This document shows positions 34,364 through 43,504 of a stretch of 64,000 bases of DNA, piece by piece (the first letter of the stretch is position 1; each line of letters begins with the position of its first letter). Under the pieces are notes generated by a model. The model was not told the origin of the DNA, ran no database searches, and was given only the letters and a program-made list of their open reading frames with translations. A program made the position numbers and the translations under genes. Source of the DNA: Bog-950 sp964423405 (GTDB lineage: Bacteria > Bacteroidota > Bacteroidia > Chitinophagales > LD1); the NCBI GenBank assembly GCA_964423405.1, contig CAYREY010000007.1:1-64000 (forward strand), read 5' to 3'.

Positions 34364-37300
34364 TTACTGTTTTACAGTTTTACCGCTGTAGCTAGCACCA
34401 CCATCGGTAATTTTAAAGAAATAAACACCGTTTGCCAGGTTAGTAGCAAGTGCATTCAGGCTACCGGCATTAAGGGTTTCTTTAACAAGCACCTGTCCGT
34501 TGGTATTGGCAACCTCTACTACGGGGTTGCTTAGTTTAGACGCACTAAGGTCAACTACAAAGTTGTTACCGTTCCAGTATGCTTTTACATACTCATTGGC
34601 GGCTTCGTTAATGCCTACGGTACTATTGGTAACCACTATTACAACCTCCTGTGTGGTAATGGCATCATTAGCCGTATTTTTCGACTCGCACACCACATAA
34701 TAGGTGCTGGCCAGTGCAAAACGTGGGGTTAAACTGGTACCTGTTTGTGCAGGGCTAAAGCCGGTATAACCCAGGCCCGATACTTCAGAGTATTTCCAGG
34801 TACGGGTAGCTGTTTGTGACTCGGTAACTGTAATAGCATTACCATCCTGATTACGCGCAATGTACTGCGTATCGGTAGGGGCTATAGAGCTGGTAAAAGG
34901 GTTCAACACTAAATCGGTACCATTATCGCTGCCGGTAATTGCAGGGTCGGTAGATACTACACGGATACGGTAGTTAGTACCGCCCGGCGTAGCACCCGGT
35001 ATAGTAGCGCTGATAGCACCAATGGTAGAACCACTCAGGGTACCAATATTAACCGGATTGGCAAAGCTGCCGGTGTAATCAGATAGCTGGGCCGTGAACA
35101 CGTTGCCGGCATTAAATACCGCATCGCTGGTAAAGTTAACTGTTACCGGTGCATTCAGGTTTGGCGAAACATCAAACGGTGAACCACTGATAGCTGAGGT
35201 AGTAATAGTGGTGCCGTTAGCTACATCTATCCGTACTTCGTTGCTGGTAACATTATCGCTATAGGTATTGGTAGATACTGCCACTACATAAAAAGTACCT
35301 GGTGTGGCAAAGTTAGGGATATAGCTGCTGCCGGTTTGGGCAGGGTTAAAGCTGGTATAAGGCCCGCCGCTGGCAGTAGCATATTTCCATTCATCCTGTG
35401 TGGTAGTTTGCGAAGCAAACACAGCCAGTGCGGTACCGTTGGTATTAAGTGCAATTGCCTGGTCGTTTGGCGGTGCAACCGAGTTATTAAACTGGTCAAC
35501 AGCCAGGTCAGCGCCATTATCGCCCCCCAATACAACCGGACTGTTAGATACCACCCGGATACGGTAGCCGTTACCAGCTAAAGTGGTATGAGGTATGGTA
35601 GCGCTTATGCTGCCCGAGGTAGTAGCTGTTACAGTACCTATATTAACAGGGCTGGCAAACGAACCGGCAGCATCTGAAAGCTGGGCGGTAAATACGTTAC
35701 CATTATTAAAGGTACCGCTGGTAGTGTAAGGTACTGAAATCTGTGCATCGGGCGCCGATGGGCTGAACTGGAAAGGAGAGCCGTTTACTGTGCCGGTAGC
35801 AATTGTTGCACTGCCTACGCTTATCAGCACCTCGTTGCTGTATACTTCCAGGTTATTAATAGTGCTTTTGCATACTATATAGTAATTGCCGGCTGCATTA
35901 AAATTAGGGGTATAGGCAGTACCGGTTTGGGCTGGTGCTATGGCATTAAGCAAACCACCCGATGTGGTAGCATACATCCACTCACGATCGGTACCGGTTG
36001 GTGTTTCGGTTACGGTAAGTGTGGTACCGTTTACGCCCACCAATATACTTTGCGATGCGGTAGGGGCTATACTGTTAGCAACTATATTAAACGGTGCTTC
36101 GTTAGATACTACCGTTAAACCACCGGGATAAGTAGATACACATACTACATAGTAAGTGCCCGCGTTGGTAAAATTGGGCACATAACCGGTGCCGGTTTGG
36201 GCCGGTACAAAGCTTTGGTAGTTGCTGCCGCTGGTAGTGGTAAACTTCCATTCGCGCGAAACCGCTGCAGGGGTTTCGGTTACGTTGATAGTAGTACCAT
36301 TAATATTAGCTCCCAGTGTTTCGGTTGCCGATGGGCTGATGCTGTTACCTACCAGGGTAATGGCAATATCACTACCATTGTTAGCAGCCGTTAAGGCTGG
36401 TGTGCTGGTTTTAACGCGTATGCGGTAACCGGTGCCGGTTGCAGTACCGGCTGGTATAGTTGCGTTAACAGTACCCGACGTAGTTGAAGTAGCCGAGCCG
36501 ATAACTACAGGGTTAGCAAATGAGCCGCTGGCATCCGATAACTCAGCAGTAACCGTATTACCGGCGGTAAAAGTACCTGTTAAAGTATAAGGCACACTAA
36601 CACTGGCACCCTGGCTGGCACTTACATAGTAGCTAAGCGGGGTAACAGTGCCGGTAGCAACTGTTGGGTTATAAATAGCTTCAAAATCATCTAACCATAG
36701 GGTGGTGTTGTTTGAACCACCTGTCTGGTCACCGCTGCTGGTGGTGGTAATAAGTATGTACTGCGGGGTGCGGTTATCTACATAAGTAAACGGCATCGAT
36801 ACACGGGTCCAGTTCGTAACATCTGAGTTAGGTACGTTTGTCCAGGCTGCGCGGGCTATTATGTTTTGTGTACTATCCGGATGGTTGCCGCCAACAGGTG
36901 TTTCTGGCGCATAAGCATAACCTACGTGCAGGCGGGCCTCCACTCTTGGGTAATCAGAACTGTACGAATCGTATCGATACCAGAATACCAGACTATCGGG
37001 ACGGCCCGTAAAAGTCATACCATAATCGGCGTTACCTGCTATAGTTCGGATATAACCCTCAGATTTGTTAGTTGAGGGTGCCTCTATTTTACCAGTAGCC
37101 AGCGAACCGTTTACCACTACTATACCAAAGGCCAACCCAGTTTTAACCCTTGCACAGTAGGTACCGCTATGCGGGTTAGTGGTTTCCTGAAAACAGGTTT
37201 GCGGGCCGGATGTAGCATTACCTCCACCGGTTCTATTTGAGTTCCATTGTGTGGGTTCTATGGTAGTACCAGAACCTGTCCAGCTTTCAAAACTTCCATT

Positions 37301-37372
37301 TGTAATGGTGGTTTGGGCCGATAGGCTGAGCGTTACCATCAGGGCCAACACCAATTGTAAAATCTTATTCAT
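34364..37372 (-). CDS. T9SS-exported multi-domain protein with PCMD-like and Ig-like repeats
   Basis: 1002 residues from ATG 37372 (signal peptide NKILQLVLALMVTLSLSAQ); about 49 more residues in the longest frame are discarded. An N-terminal beta-sandwich (about 20-230, NGSFESWTGSG, and LWLDDFEAIYNP at its end) resembles the PCMD/carbohydrate-binding type found in Bacteroidota. Next come two alternating repeat families of about 80-90 residues: type B (SVPYTLTGTF-like, then YRIRVxS) and type A (ISPSATETLGxNINGT-like, then GTYYVVCVST). The order is B-A-A-B-A-B-A. The last about 75 residues are a T9SS type A sorting domain. Probable cell-surface or secreted binding protein. Confidence 0.88.
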   Translation of the reverse strand: MNKILQLVLALMVTLSLSAQTTITNGSFESWTGSGTTIEPTQWNSNRTGGGNATSGPQTCFQETTNPHSGTYCARVKTGLAFGIVVVNGSLATGKIEAPSTNKSEGYIRTIAGNADYGMTFTGRPDSLVFWYRYDSYSSDYPRVEARLHVGYAYAPETPVGGNHPDSTQNIIARAAWTNVPNSDVTNWTRVSMPFTYVDNRTPQYILITTTSSGDQTGGSNNTTLWLDDFEAIYNPTVATGTVTPLSYYVSASQGASVSVPYTLTGTFTAGNTVTAELSDASGSFANPVVIGSATSTTSGTVNATIPAGTATGTGYRIRVKTSTPALTAANNGSDIAITLVGNSISPSATETLGANINGTTINVTETPAAVSREWKFTTTSGSNYQSFVPAQTGTGYVPNFTNAGTYYVVCVSTYPGGLTVVSNEAPFNIVANSIAPTASQSILVGVNGTTLTVTETPTGTDREWMYATTSGGLLNAIAPAQTGTAYTPNFNAAGNYYIVCKSTINNLEVYSNEVLISVGSATIATGTVNGSPFQFSPSAPDAQISVPYTTSGTFNNGNVFTAQLSDAAGSFASPVNIGTVTATTSGSISATIPHTTLAGNGYRIRVVSNSPVVLGGDNGADLAVDQFNNSVAPPNDQAIALNTNGTALAVFASQTTTQDEWKYATASGGPYTSFNPAQTGSSYIPNFATPGTFYVVAVSTNTYSDNVTSNEVRIDVANGTTITTSAISGSPFDVSPNLNAPVTVNFTSDAVFNAGNVFTAQLSDYTGSFANPVNIGTLSGSTIGAISATIPGATPGGTNYRIRVVSTDPAITGSDNGTDLVLNPFTSSIAPTDTQYIARNQDGNAITVTESQTATRTWKYSEVSGLGYTGFSPAQTGTSLTPRFALASTYYVVCESKNTANDAITTQEVVIVVTNSTVGINEAANEYVKAYWNGNNFVVDLSASKLSNPVVEVANTNGQVLVKETLNAGSLNALATNLANGVYFFKITDGGASYSGKTVKQ

Positions 37373-37477
37373 TTTCTCTGTTTTAATTCGGGCGAAAAAT
37401 ACGCAACAATCGCAAATCACCAAGTTAGTTATGCACAATACAACAATAAACGTAAAATACGCTGGTAGGTAATATAA

Positions 37478-37510
37478 CAAAAAAGGTCCGCAGAAAATCT
37501 CTGCAGACCT
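37478..37510 (-). terminator. Terminator of SPFH gene at 37534
   Basis: AGGTCCGCAGA (37484-37494) pairs with TCTGCAGACCT (37500-37510) with one mismatch; read leftward the stem is followed by TTTTTTG. It lies 23 nt past the SPFH stop. Confidence 0.8.
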
Positions 37511-37533
37511 GAAAAACAATGCTTTATATTCTA

Positions 37534-38736
37534 TTACTGTTTGTTTTTGTTCAACTCTAACAGTTGTACACCCAATATACTTTCCAGCATACTGGCTTCT
37601 TTATTGTTGCCGTTTCCGGCAATGTAAGTGCTGGGCAATTGCATTTTAGAAAGGGCCTCGGCTACACCAATCTTGGTTTCCTTTTCTATCTCGGCCTTCT
37701 GTTGCGGGGTTAAACCCGCGTTTACCAGCTTGGCGTTTTTATACGATTCAGCATCGGCATCGGTTTTCACTTTCTGGGCTTGCAGCACAGCGGTCTGCGC
37801 TTCCAGGGCAGCTACCTCCTTTTCCTGTTGCGCCTGTGTAATGGCCTGGGCTTTCACCACCTCCTGCTCCCATTTAGCCTTGGCAGCGGCAGCTTTACCC
37901 TGCAACTCGGTGGTAATAGCATCCTGCTCGGCCTTTTTACTGTTGGCAATAGCGGTTTGCACCTGCATATAAGCCTCCTGCTGTACTTTAATCTGGCGCT
38001 CTACCTCTTCATCATAATCAATAGCGTTGATAGATAAGCCCTGTAGCAATACATGATAGGTTTTAATAGCTGATACCTCCTGACGGATAGGGCCTTTGGC
38101 ATCCTGCTCTATTCGTACTACGGTTACTGTTTTGTCGGCATTCATCAGGTCGTCGTGTATCTTTATATCTTCCTGCACTGTACGGTACACACCGTTTATA
38201 CTCTGGTCCTCTATATACGATAGCAGGTCGTTACGCTTTTCGGCGCTCGATTCTTTACTACTCATCAGCGGGCCGGTCATATACACAGCTTTGGTAACCA
38301 CCTGGCGTATCAATTGCTGCTCTACCGCCTGCTGCGATCCGAAGTCGGTATGCAGTTTAAGTATGGCTTTATCGTCAGCAGGCATGTACCATCGTACTGA
38401 GCCTGCCATCTGGGCATGTCCACCATCGTTAAATCGTATCTTTATCGATTCGTCCACATTGGCGCCACCATCATTTTTTTTGCTAAACCAAAACTGGTTC
38501 GATTTTTTGTAGTGTGTAGCTGTACCAAAGTTCTGCATAACGGGGCCGGGTGTGGTATATATGGTTACGGCACCTGTAAACGGGCTTTGTATAATTACAA
38601 TCTCCGAGTTATCTACGTTCTCTACCATCTTACCCGAAAATATGAGTAAGATGAGGGCTAGTAAGCCTAAGCCCAGGTATAATGTTTTCTTTAAGGTCAA
38701 TTCTGGTCGTGTCATGGTTTTAAATGGGTTCTTCAT
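37534..38736 (-). CDS. SPFH/Band 7 domain protein
   Basis: 400 residues. One membrane helix (about 17-36, TLYLGLGLLALILLIFSGK), then an SPFH domain (about 40-270) and a Lys/Glu/Ala-rich coiled coil (about 265-345) with the AEAxxKAKWEQEV type of heptads. The C-terminus (EASMLESILGVQLLELNK) is short. This resembles prohibitin/stomatin-like scaffolds rather than the long flotillin at 1894. It sits 11 nt after a 93-residue membrane/coiled-coil gene, forming a two-gene operon. Confidence 0.88.
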   Translation of the reverse strand: MKNPFKTMTRPELTLKKTLYLGLGLLALILLIFSGKMVENVDNSEIVIIQSPFTGAVTIYTTPGPVMQNFGTATHYKKSNQFWFSKKNDGGANVDESIKIRFNDGGHAQMAGSVRWYMPADDKAILKLHTDFGSQQAVEQQLIRQVVTKAVYMTGPLMSSKESSAEKRNDLLSYIEDQSINGVYRTVQEDIKIHDDLMNADKTVTVVRIEQDAKGPIRQEVSAIKTYHVLLQGLSINAIDYDEEVERQIKVQQEAYMQVQTAIANSKKAEQDAITTELQGKAAAAKAKWEQEVVKAQAITQAQQEKEVAALEAQTAVLQAQKVKTDADAESYKNAKLVNAGLTPQQKAEIEKETKIGVAEALSKMQLPSTYIAGNGNNKEASMLESILGVQLLELNKNKQ

Positions 38737-38747
38737 GGTTTATTGGT

Positions 38748-39029
38748 TTATAAAAGTTTTTCTGTTTCGTCTTTAAGCTGTTCGGCTGTTTTGTAATTAT
38801 CGTAAGCCTGCTGCTGTACATCCTCTATTACCTGTTTGGTTTCGTCGGCCTTTTGCTTTGCTTTGGCAATCTTGTCTTCAAGCCTGTCGGTTGTCGGTTC
38901 CGGCAAAGCCGGTTTCACTTTTCTGAACGAACCGAACAAAGGCTTATTAAAAAGCAATGGCACAAAAAATTCGGTAATAAAAATCAATACAATAGCTGCC
39001 ACAAGGCATATTTCTAAAACTGCCCACAT
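38748..39029 (-). CDS. Small membrane protein with coiled coil, SPFH partner
   Basis: 93 residues: one hydrophobic segment at 5-28 (LEICLVAAIVLIFITEFFVPLLF), a proline-containing linker (KPALPEPTTDRLED), and a charged C-terminal coiled coil (about 52-93, IAKAKQKADETKQVIEDVQQ). The predicted topology matches the SPFH protein whose start is 11 nt downstream, suggesting a joint complex in the inner membrane. Family unknown. Confidence 0.65.
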   Translation of the reverse strand: MWAVLEICLVAAIVLIFITEFFVPLLFNKPLFGSFRKVKPALPEPTTDRLEDKIAKAKQKADETKQVIEDVQQQAYDNYKTAEQLKDETEKLL

Positions 39030-39180
39030 AGTTTAATTGGTTTTAATAAATAGTGGTTGTACAAGTACTATAACCTGCACAATACACTTAAATAAATTGT
39101 AACGCTGAATGGTAGTAACACCACCTGTGGGATGAACTGTTGGGCTGTGTTGGTTAAAACACTATTAAATCTAAGCTTGA

Positions 39181-39216
39181 GAATTCGTCCCGCTTGCGGG
39201 AGTACTAATTCGGGAG
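39181..39216. repeat. Palindromic intergenic element CCCGC-TT-GCGGG
   Basis: CCCGC (39189-39193) pairs with GCGGG (39196-39200) within the text ATTCGTCCCGCTTGCGGGAG, which is followed by a similar ATTCGGGAGGG. It lies in the 289-bp gap 39030-39318; nothing else is visible in that gap. Confidence 0.35.
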
Positions 39217-39318
39217 GGTGGAAAATTGTTCACATACACCATACGACGTATATGTACAGGCAATATTTTAGCAGCTATGTTAAAAAACACAGTTTAGAAA
39301 CAATCTAATTTAACGGCA

Positions 39319-39465
39319 TTACTGGTTATTACCAGCCTCTTCGCCGGCAGTATGCACTTCTCCCTGCTCCTCTTCCTTTGTTTCCTTATAATGGAAATAC
39401 AAAAATCCCAATACGGTAATAGCCAGAAAAACACCAAAAATGATAACGGGTAAATAAGACTTCAT
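39319..39465 (-). CDS. 48-aa single-span membrane protein
   Basis: Translated by hand from ATG at 39465 to TAA at 39319. Residues 3-24 (SYLPVIIFGVFLAITVLGFLYF) form one membrane helix; the remaining 24 are acidic and soluble (KETKEEEQGEVHTAGEE). It is too short for most gene callers. The composition (hydrophobic run with charged tail and clean stop) makes chance unlikely. No family recognised; similar tiny single-span proteins often act as subunits or regulators, which here is only a possibility. It lies upstream of the SPFH/coiled-coil operon in the same direction. Confidence 0.6.
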   Translation of the reverse strand: MKSYLPVIIFGVFLAITVLGFLYFHYKETKEEEQGEVHTAGEEAGNNQ

Positions 39466-39603
39466 AGGCGATTGGTTTTACCTAAAATTATGAAGCCGTA
39501 TTAAAAAAAACGAATAAGTAAATGATTTTTTTTGACCTAAAAGCTAAAAAAGCTGATTATCAGGCCCGTAAATTACAGCAAACTAAATTCAGAAACGATA
39601 GTA

Positions 39604-40653
39604 TCAGGCTTCGTTGTTAAAATACAGCTTATAGTAATTCATGCCCTTTTCCTCATCATAACCCCGCTCTATCATCTCTTTAGAGCCATGCACGTACACG
39701 TGGAAATTCTTATCCAGCTTTAACACACTTTTAAATATGCGCGATTGGTTTTTTACAGCCATTGGGTTTATCTCAAAATCATCGCCCAGAAAAACGGAGT
39801 TTTTAACCTCATACTCTTCTTTAAACCGCGAAAAGCTTTTCATAATGTGCGGCTCCTGTATCACTTCGCGGCTAAAGCTTTCGTAATCGAATTGTTCATT
39901 CTGTTTAAAAAATGCCACCGATTTATTCAGCATATCTATCTGGTCGGTTTTTACCACTTCAAACTCCTGTGGCAATTGGTCTTTAATGTAGTCTTTTGCC
40001 AGGCTAAGAAACTGGCGGGTTTTATGGTAATCGTCCGAGCAAGGTTTAACACCTAAAAACTCTCCTTTCCAGTACAGCGCCTCCTCTCCTTTTCCCTGCC
40101 GGTCGTGTATGCAAATCCTGAAACCATCATCGTCGGCGGTGTTTAATATTATACAAGCTTTATCTACCGCCTTCAGGTCTATCCCTTCATCAAATTCATA
40201 CTCATAAACGTCGGTCTTATTTTCAATTTTCATAAACGAGGTTTTAACCTCTGTTTTAAATATACCAATGGCATTGATAGACTCTCCATTCAATGAAACT
40301 CCATTTAAATGCGCCACATACATTTCGCCACCGTTTACCTTGGGGTGGGTAGTGTAGTTGTAAAGCAATTTGGCCAGGTCGCTGCTGAAATCAAGAAAGT
40401 TTATTTTATGATCAAACAGGCTGGTGCTCAGGTTAAACACCTCATTATGGCTCACATCTATGGGGTGGGTAAACTGGTAAAACTCCGGCGTTTTAAACTC
40501 GCTGGTAAAAAATTTCAGCAATAATGCCTGTGCATCGGTATCGCGTATATCCGTTTCGCGTTTCGATAAAAAATAGCCTTCATCGCGTAGTTTGTTACCT
40601 ACCCGGTGTATGGCAAGGCTACGTATTTGTGTGTTCAAAAATTCGAGTGTCAT
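39604..40653 (-). CDS. Nucleoid-associated protein (NdpA-like)
   Basis: 349 residues from ATG 40653 (MTLEFLNTQIRSLAIHRVGN); the longer frame adds 17 residues without a sensible start. The pattern of an N-terminal domain with SLAIHRVGNKLRDEGYF and a central GIFKTEVKTSFMKIE block, with a C-terminal basic part, is that of the bacterial nucleoid-associated protein family (E. coli YejK/NdpA). Such proteins bind DNA-associated complexes and their function in Bacteroidota is not known. Followed by a 12-bp hairpin on the upstream side, shared with the alcohol dehydrogenase gene. Confidence 0.8.
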   Translation of the reverse strand: MTLEFLNTQIRSLAIHRVGNKLRDEGYFLSKRETDIRDTDAQALLLKFFTSEFKTPEFYQFTHPIDVSHNEVFNLSTSLFDHKINFLDFSSDLAKLLYNYTTHPKVNGGEMYVAHLNGVSLNGESINAIGIFKTEVKTSFMKIENKTDVYEYEFDEGIDLKAVDKACIILNTADDDGFRICIHDRQGKGEEALYWKGEFLGVKPCSDDYHKTRQFLSLAKDYIKDQLPQEFEVVKTDQIDMLNKSVAFFKQNEQFDYESFSREVIQEPHIMKSFSRFKEEYEVKNSVFLGDDFEINPMAVKNQSRIFKSVLKLDKNFHVYVHGSKEMIERGYDEEKGMNYYKLYFNNEA

Positions 40654-40693
40654 ACCGCAAGTATATACAGTAACCATTACAATTACCAAACAA

Positions 40694-40721
40694 AAGCGCC
40701 ACACCTGTAGGTGTGGCGCTT
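40694..40721 (-). terminator. Terminator of alcohol dehydrogenase gene
   Basis: AAGCGCCACACC (40694-40705) pairs perfectly with GGTGTGGCGCTT (40710-40721) around TGTA. It lies 18 nt after the leftward dehydrogenase gene ends (40739); read leftward it is followed by TTGTTTGGT. Confidence 0.7.
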
Positions 40722-40738
40722 AACTTATCTGGTAACAA

Positions 40739-41788
40739 TTAGTTTCTTAACGAGTTTATATCAATCACAAACCTGTACTTTACATCGCTTTTCAATACAC
40801 GTTCGTAGGCTTCATTTATCTGCTGGGCAGGTATCACCTCTACATCACTCACAATATTGTGCTCGGCACAGTAATCCAGCATTTCCTGGGTTTCTTTAAT
40901 ACCCCCTATCAACGAACCAATAATGCTCTTACGCTTCATAATAAGCTGTCCCGCCGGTAGTTTAGATGGATTAGTTGGTATGCCTACCACTATCATAGTA
41001 CCGTTGGTACGCAACAGCGGCAGATACGTGCTGTATTCGTGGTCAGCCGAAATAGTGTTCAATATAAAATCAAACTGATTTTTGGCGGCCTCCATGGCGG
41101 CAGGGTCGGTGGTCAGTACAAAATGGTGCGCACCCAGTTTCTCAGCATCGGCCTTTTTAGATGGCGAGGTACTTAGCATGGTTACCTCGGCACCAAACGA
41201 TACGGCAAACTTAACAGCCATGTGGCCCAGGCCACCCAGGCCCAATACAGCTACTTTGTGCCCTTTGCCTACTTTCAGGTGGCGCAGCGGCGAATAAGTA
41301 GTAATACCTGCACAAAGTAGCGGTGCTACACCCGCCAGGTCCAGCTTATCCGATACTTTAAGTGTGTAGTTTTCATCTACCACTATCTGGGTGCTGTAGC
41401 CACCGTAAGTTGGGGCCCCCGTACCTCTTTCTTTCGAGTTATACGTGCCGGTCATTCCTTGTTCGCAATATTGTTCTTCGCTCTTCTTACAGTTTTCGCA
41501 TTCTCTGCACGAATCTACAAAGCAACCCACACCGGCAAGGTCGCCGGCTTTAAACCTAGTAACTTTATCGCCTACTTTCACCACACGGCCTACTATTTCG
41601 TGGCCGGGTACCATGGGAAAAGCCCCCTTGCCCCATTCGTCGCGCACCTGGTGAATATCAGAGTGGCACACACCGCAGTAAAGTATTTCTATCTGTACAT
41701 CGTAAGTACCGGGCTCGCGACGCTCAAATTTAAATGGTGCTAAAGGTTGGTTGGGCGCATGGGCCGCATAGGCATTGGTTGGTAACAT
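40739..41788 (-). CDS. Zinc-dependent NAD(P) alcohol dehydrogenase
   Basis: 349 residues, medium-chain dehydrogenase/reductase of the cinnamyl-alcohol/YahK type. Catalytic zinc site: CGVCHSDIHQ (Cys and following His-like region) and GHEIVGRVVKVG; structural zinc loop with four Cys in CRECENCKKSEEQYCEQG; Rossmann fingerprint GLGGLGHMAVKFA. Broad-specificity aldehyde reduction is the usual activity of this subfamily; the natural substrate is not known. Monocistronic, its promoter shared with the divergent lgt. Confidence 0.92.
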   Translation of the reverse strand: MLPTNAYAAHAPNQPLAPFKFERREPGTYDVQIEILYCGVCHSDIHQVRDEWGKGAFPMVPGHEIVGRVVKVGDKVTRFKAGDLAGVGCFVDSCRECENCKKSEEQYCEQGMTGTYNSKERGTGAPTYGGYSTQIVVDENYTLKVSDKLDLAGVAPLLCAGITTYSPLRHLKVGKGHKVAVLGLGGLGHMAVKFAVSFGAEVTMLSTSPSKKADAEKLGAHHFVLTTDPAAMEAAKNQFDFILNTISADHEYSTYLPLLRTNGTMIVVGIPTNPSKLPAGQLIMKRKSIIGSLIGGIKETQEMLDYCAEHNIVSDVEVIPAQQINEAYERVLKSDVKYRFVIDINSLRN

Positions 41789-41891
41789 AATCTCTCTGTT
41801 TTAATTTATGGTGGCAAATAAACAAATACAACTTTAACTTAGCTAAACACCATACTAACAAGCTGTAAGGGCTTTTGTTTATTATTGTTCT

Positions 41892-42716
41892 ATGCAATTA
41901 TTTATAGAGTGGGGGCCTTCGGCCAATGCATTTTCTTTCGGGCTGTTTGCTATACAATGGTACGGCCTGCTGTGGGGCGCATCGCTAATGTTATGCTTTT
42001 TTATTGCCCAATACCTGTTTAACCAGCTAAACCGCGACGACAACGACATTACCCTGATTATCCAGTACATATTTCTGGGCGGCATTATCGGGGCCCGTTT
42101 GGCACACGTATTTATCTATAACCCCTCGTTTTACCTGGCCAACCCCGCCGATATTATCGCCGTTTGGAAAGGTGGGCTTGCCAGCCACGGCGGCGTGGTA
42201 GGCGGCCTGATAGGCCTTTACTTTTTTTGCCGCCACCATAAACAGTATTCATTTTTCTGGCTGCTGGATATTGGCATTATAGCCACCCTTATCATAGCCT
42301 CATTAGTGCGCTTTGGCAACCTCATGAACTCGGAACTGTGTGGCAAAGTTACCGATGTACCCTGGGCGTTTATTTTTACCAACTCGTACGAAGTGCAAGA
42401 TATGCTACCCCGCCATCCGGTAGTATTGTACGAAAGCATCGCTTATTTCATTATACAGATTGTAATGCTATTGCTCTTCAAAAAATATAAGGAGAGTAAG
42501 CCCGGCATATACATTAGTACGTTCCTTATTACTGTTTTCACCATCCGGTTTTTGCTTGAGTTTTATAAAGAACCCGATGGCGGATTAATTTTTAATACCA
42601 TCAGCAAAACACAATTGTTAAATCTGCCGTTTATAGTAACAGGACTGGTACTGGCCTGGTATACGCTAAATGGTAAACTTAGCTATGGTACACAATCGGC
42701 CCCGCTTAATTCTTAA
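41892..42716 (+). CDS. lgt: Prolipoprotein diacylglyceryl transferase
   Basis: 274 residues, seven membrane segments. Signature GGIIGARLAHV (Lgt motif), GGLASHGGVVGG with the essential His, RFGNLMNSELCG (Arg, Asn of the active site) and RHPVVLYESIAYF. Lgt transfers diacylglycerol from phosphatidylglycerol to the lipobox cysteine, the first step of lipoprotein maturation, and so serves the many lipoproteins in this window. It is followed after 9 nt by the TerB-DnaJ gene. Confidence 0.95.
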   Translation: MQLFIEWGPSANAFSFGLFAIQWYGLLWGASLMLCFFIAQYLFNQLNRDDNDITLIIQYIFLGGIIGARLAHVFIYNPSFYLANPADIIAVWKGGLASHGGVVGGLIGLYFFCRHHKQYSFFWLLDIGIIATLIIASLVRFGNLMNSELCGKVTDVPWAFIFTNSYEVQDMLPRHPVVLYESIAYFIIQIVMLLLFKKYKESKPGIYISTFLITVFTIRFLLEFYKEPDGGLIFNTISKTQLLNLPFIVTGLVLAWYTLNGKLSYGTQSAPLNS

Positions 42717-42725
42717 ATCTGCAAG

Positions 42726-43448
42726 TTGGCTACATACGAAAAATGGTTGGGTGCCGGTTTAGGCTGGCTGCTTACAGGCAATCCGCTGGGTGGACTGTTA
42801 GGCTATTTGGCGGGTAGTGCAGGCAGCAACAATACCACAACCAGTACCGAACCCGGTATTACCGATTTTGAAGTTAACCTGATGATACTTTCGGCCTACC
42901 TGATTAAAATAGATGGCCGCATAGCACTTGAAGAAATAGCCTTTACCAACCGCTTTTTAAACACCCACTTTAACGATAAGTACGCCGAAAAGCGGGCGCA
43001 GATACTACAACACTGCCTGCAAAAAGAGTACGACATTAACGCTGCCTGCGAGCAGATACGCATGTACACCAGCCATGCTACCCGACTGCAGGTAATTCAG
43101 TTTTTGCTGGAACTGGCCGCCAGCGATGGCGACCAAAACGAACGGGAGCATTTCTTCATATTTAAAGTAGCCGGCTACCTGAATGTTAACGATGTGGACT
43201 ACCGCCGCCTTAAAAACGGGCTTACAGTTACCACCACCAGTGCTACGGCCAGCTATTACGATATAATAGGCGTAAGCGGCACTACCCCCATGACAGAGAT
43301 ACGAACCACCTACCGCAAACTGGTTTTAAAATACCACCCCGACCGCAACAACAACCTGAGCGAAGCTGAAAAGAAAAAGCTGGCCCAGCGCCTGCAACAG
43401 ATTAAAGAAGCCTACGAACAGATAAAACAGGAACGGGGCGAAAAATAA
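42726..43448 (+). CDS. TerB-like/DnaJ-domain membrane-associated co-chaperone
   Basis: 240 residues. Start at TTG 42726: the N-terminus TYEKWLGAGLGWLLTGNP (Gly-rich, membrane-associating) is that of TerB-DnaJ proteins such as DjlA, and no ATG is available near it, so the TTG is credible. A TerB-like helical domain (about 50-165, with DGRIALEEI and DGDQNEREHF acidic motifs) precedes a C-terminal J domain (about 175-240) with HPD in LKYHPDRNNN, which stimulates DnaK ATPase. Linked to lgt by a 9-nt gap. Confidence 0.85.
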   Translation: MATYEKWLGAGLGWLLTGNPLGGLLGYLAGSAGSNNTTTSTEPGITDFEVNLMILSAYLIKIDGRIALEEIAFTNRFLNTHFNDKYAEKRAQILQHCLQKEYDINAACEQIRMYTSHATRLQVIQFLLELAASDGDQNEREHFFIFKVAGYLNVNDVDYRRLKNGLTVTTTSATASYYDIIGVSGTTPMTEIRTTYRKLVLKYHPDRNNNLSEAEKKKLAQRLQQIKEAYEQIKQERGEK

Positions 43449-43474
43449 AGGGCCACCTCTCGGCAGCCCTTTTT
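43447..43474 (+). terminator. Terminator of lgt-TerB/DnaJ unit
   Basis: AAAGGGC (43447-43453) pairs with GCCCTTT (43466-43472), 12-nt loop, followed by TT and then CCTC. The stem begins at the stop codon. Confidence 0.55.
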
Positions 43475-43504
43475 CCTCTGTTAGCGTGTGATAGTATCGT
43501 TGGT

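Noticed and set aside
37373..37519. 49-residue extension of the 1002-residue T9SS protein
   Set aside because: It would bury the signal peptide; the inner ATG gives a canonical one, and the extension overlaps the SPFH terminator.
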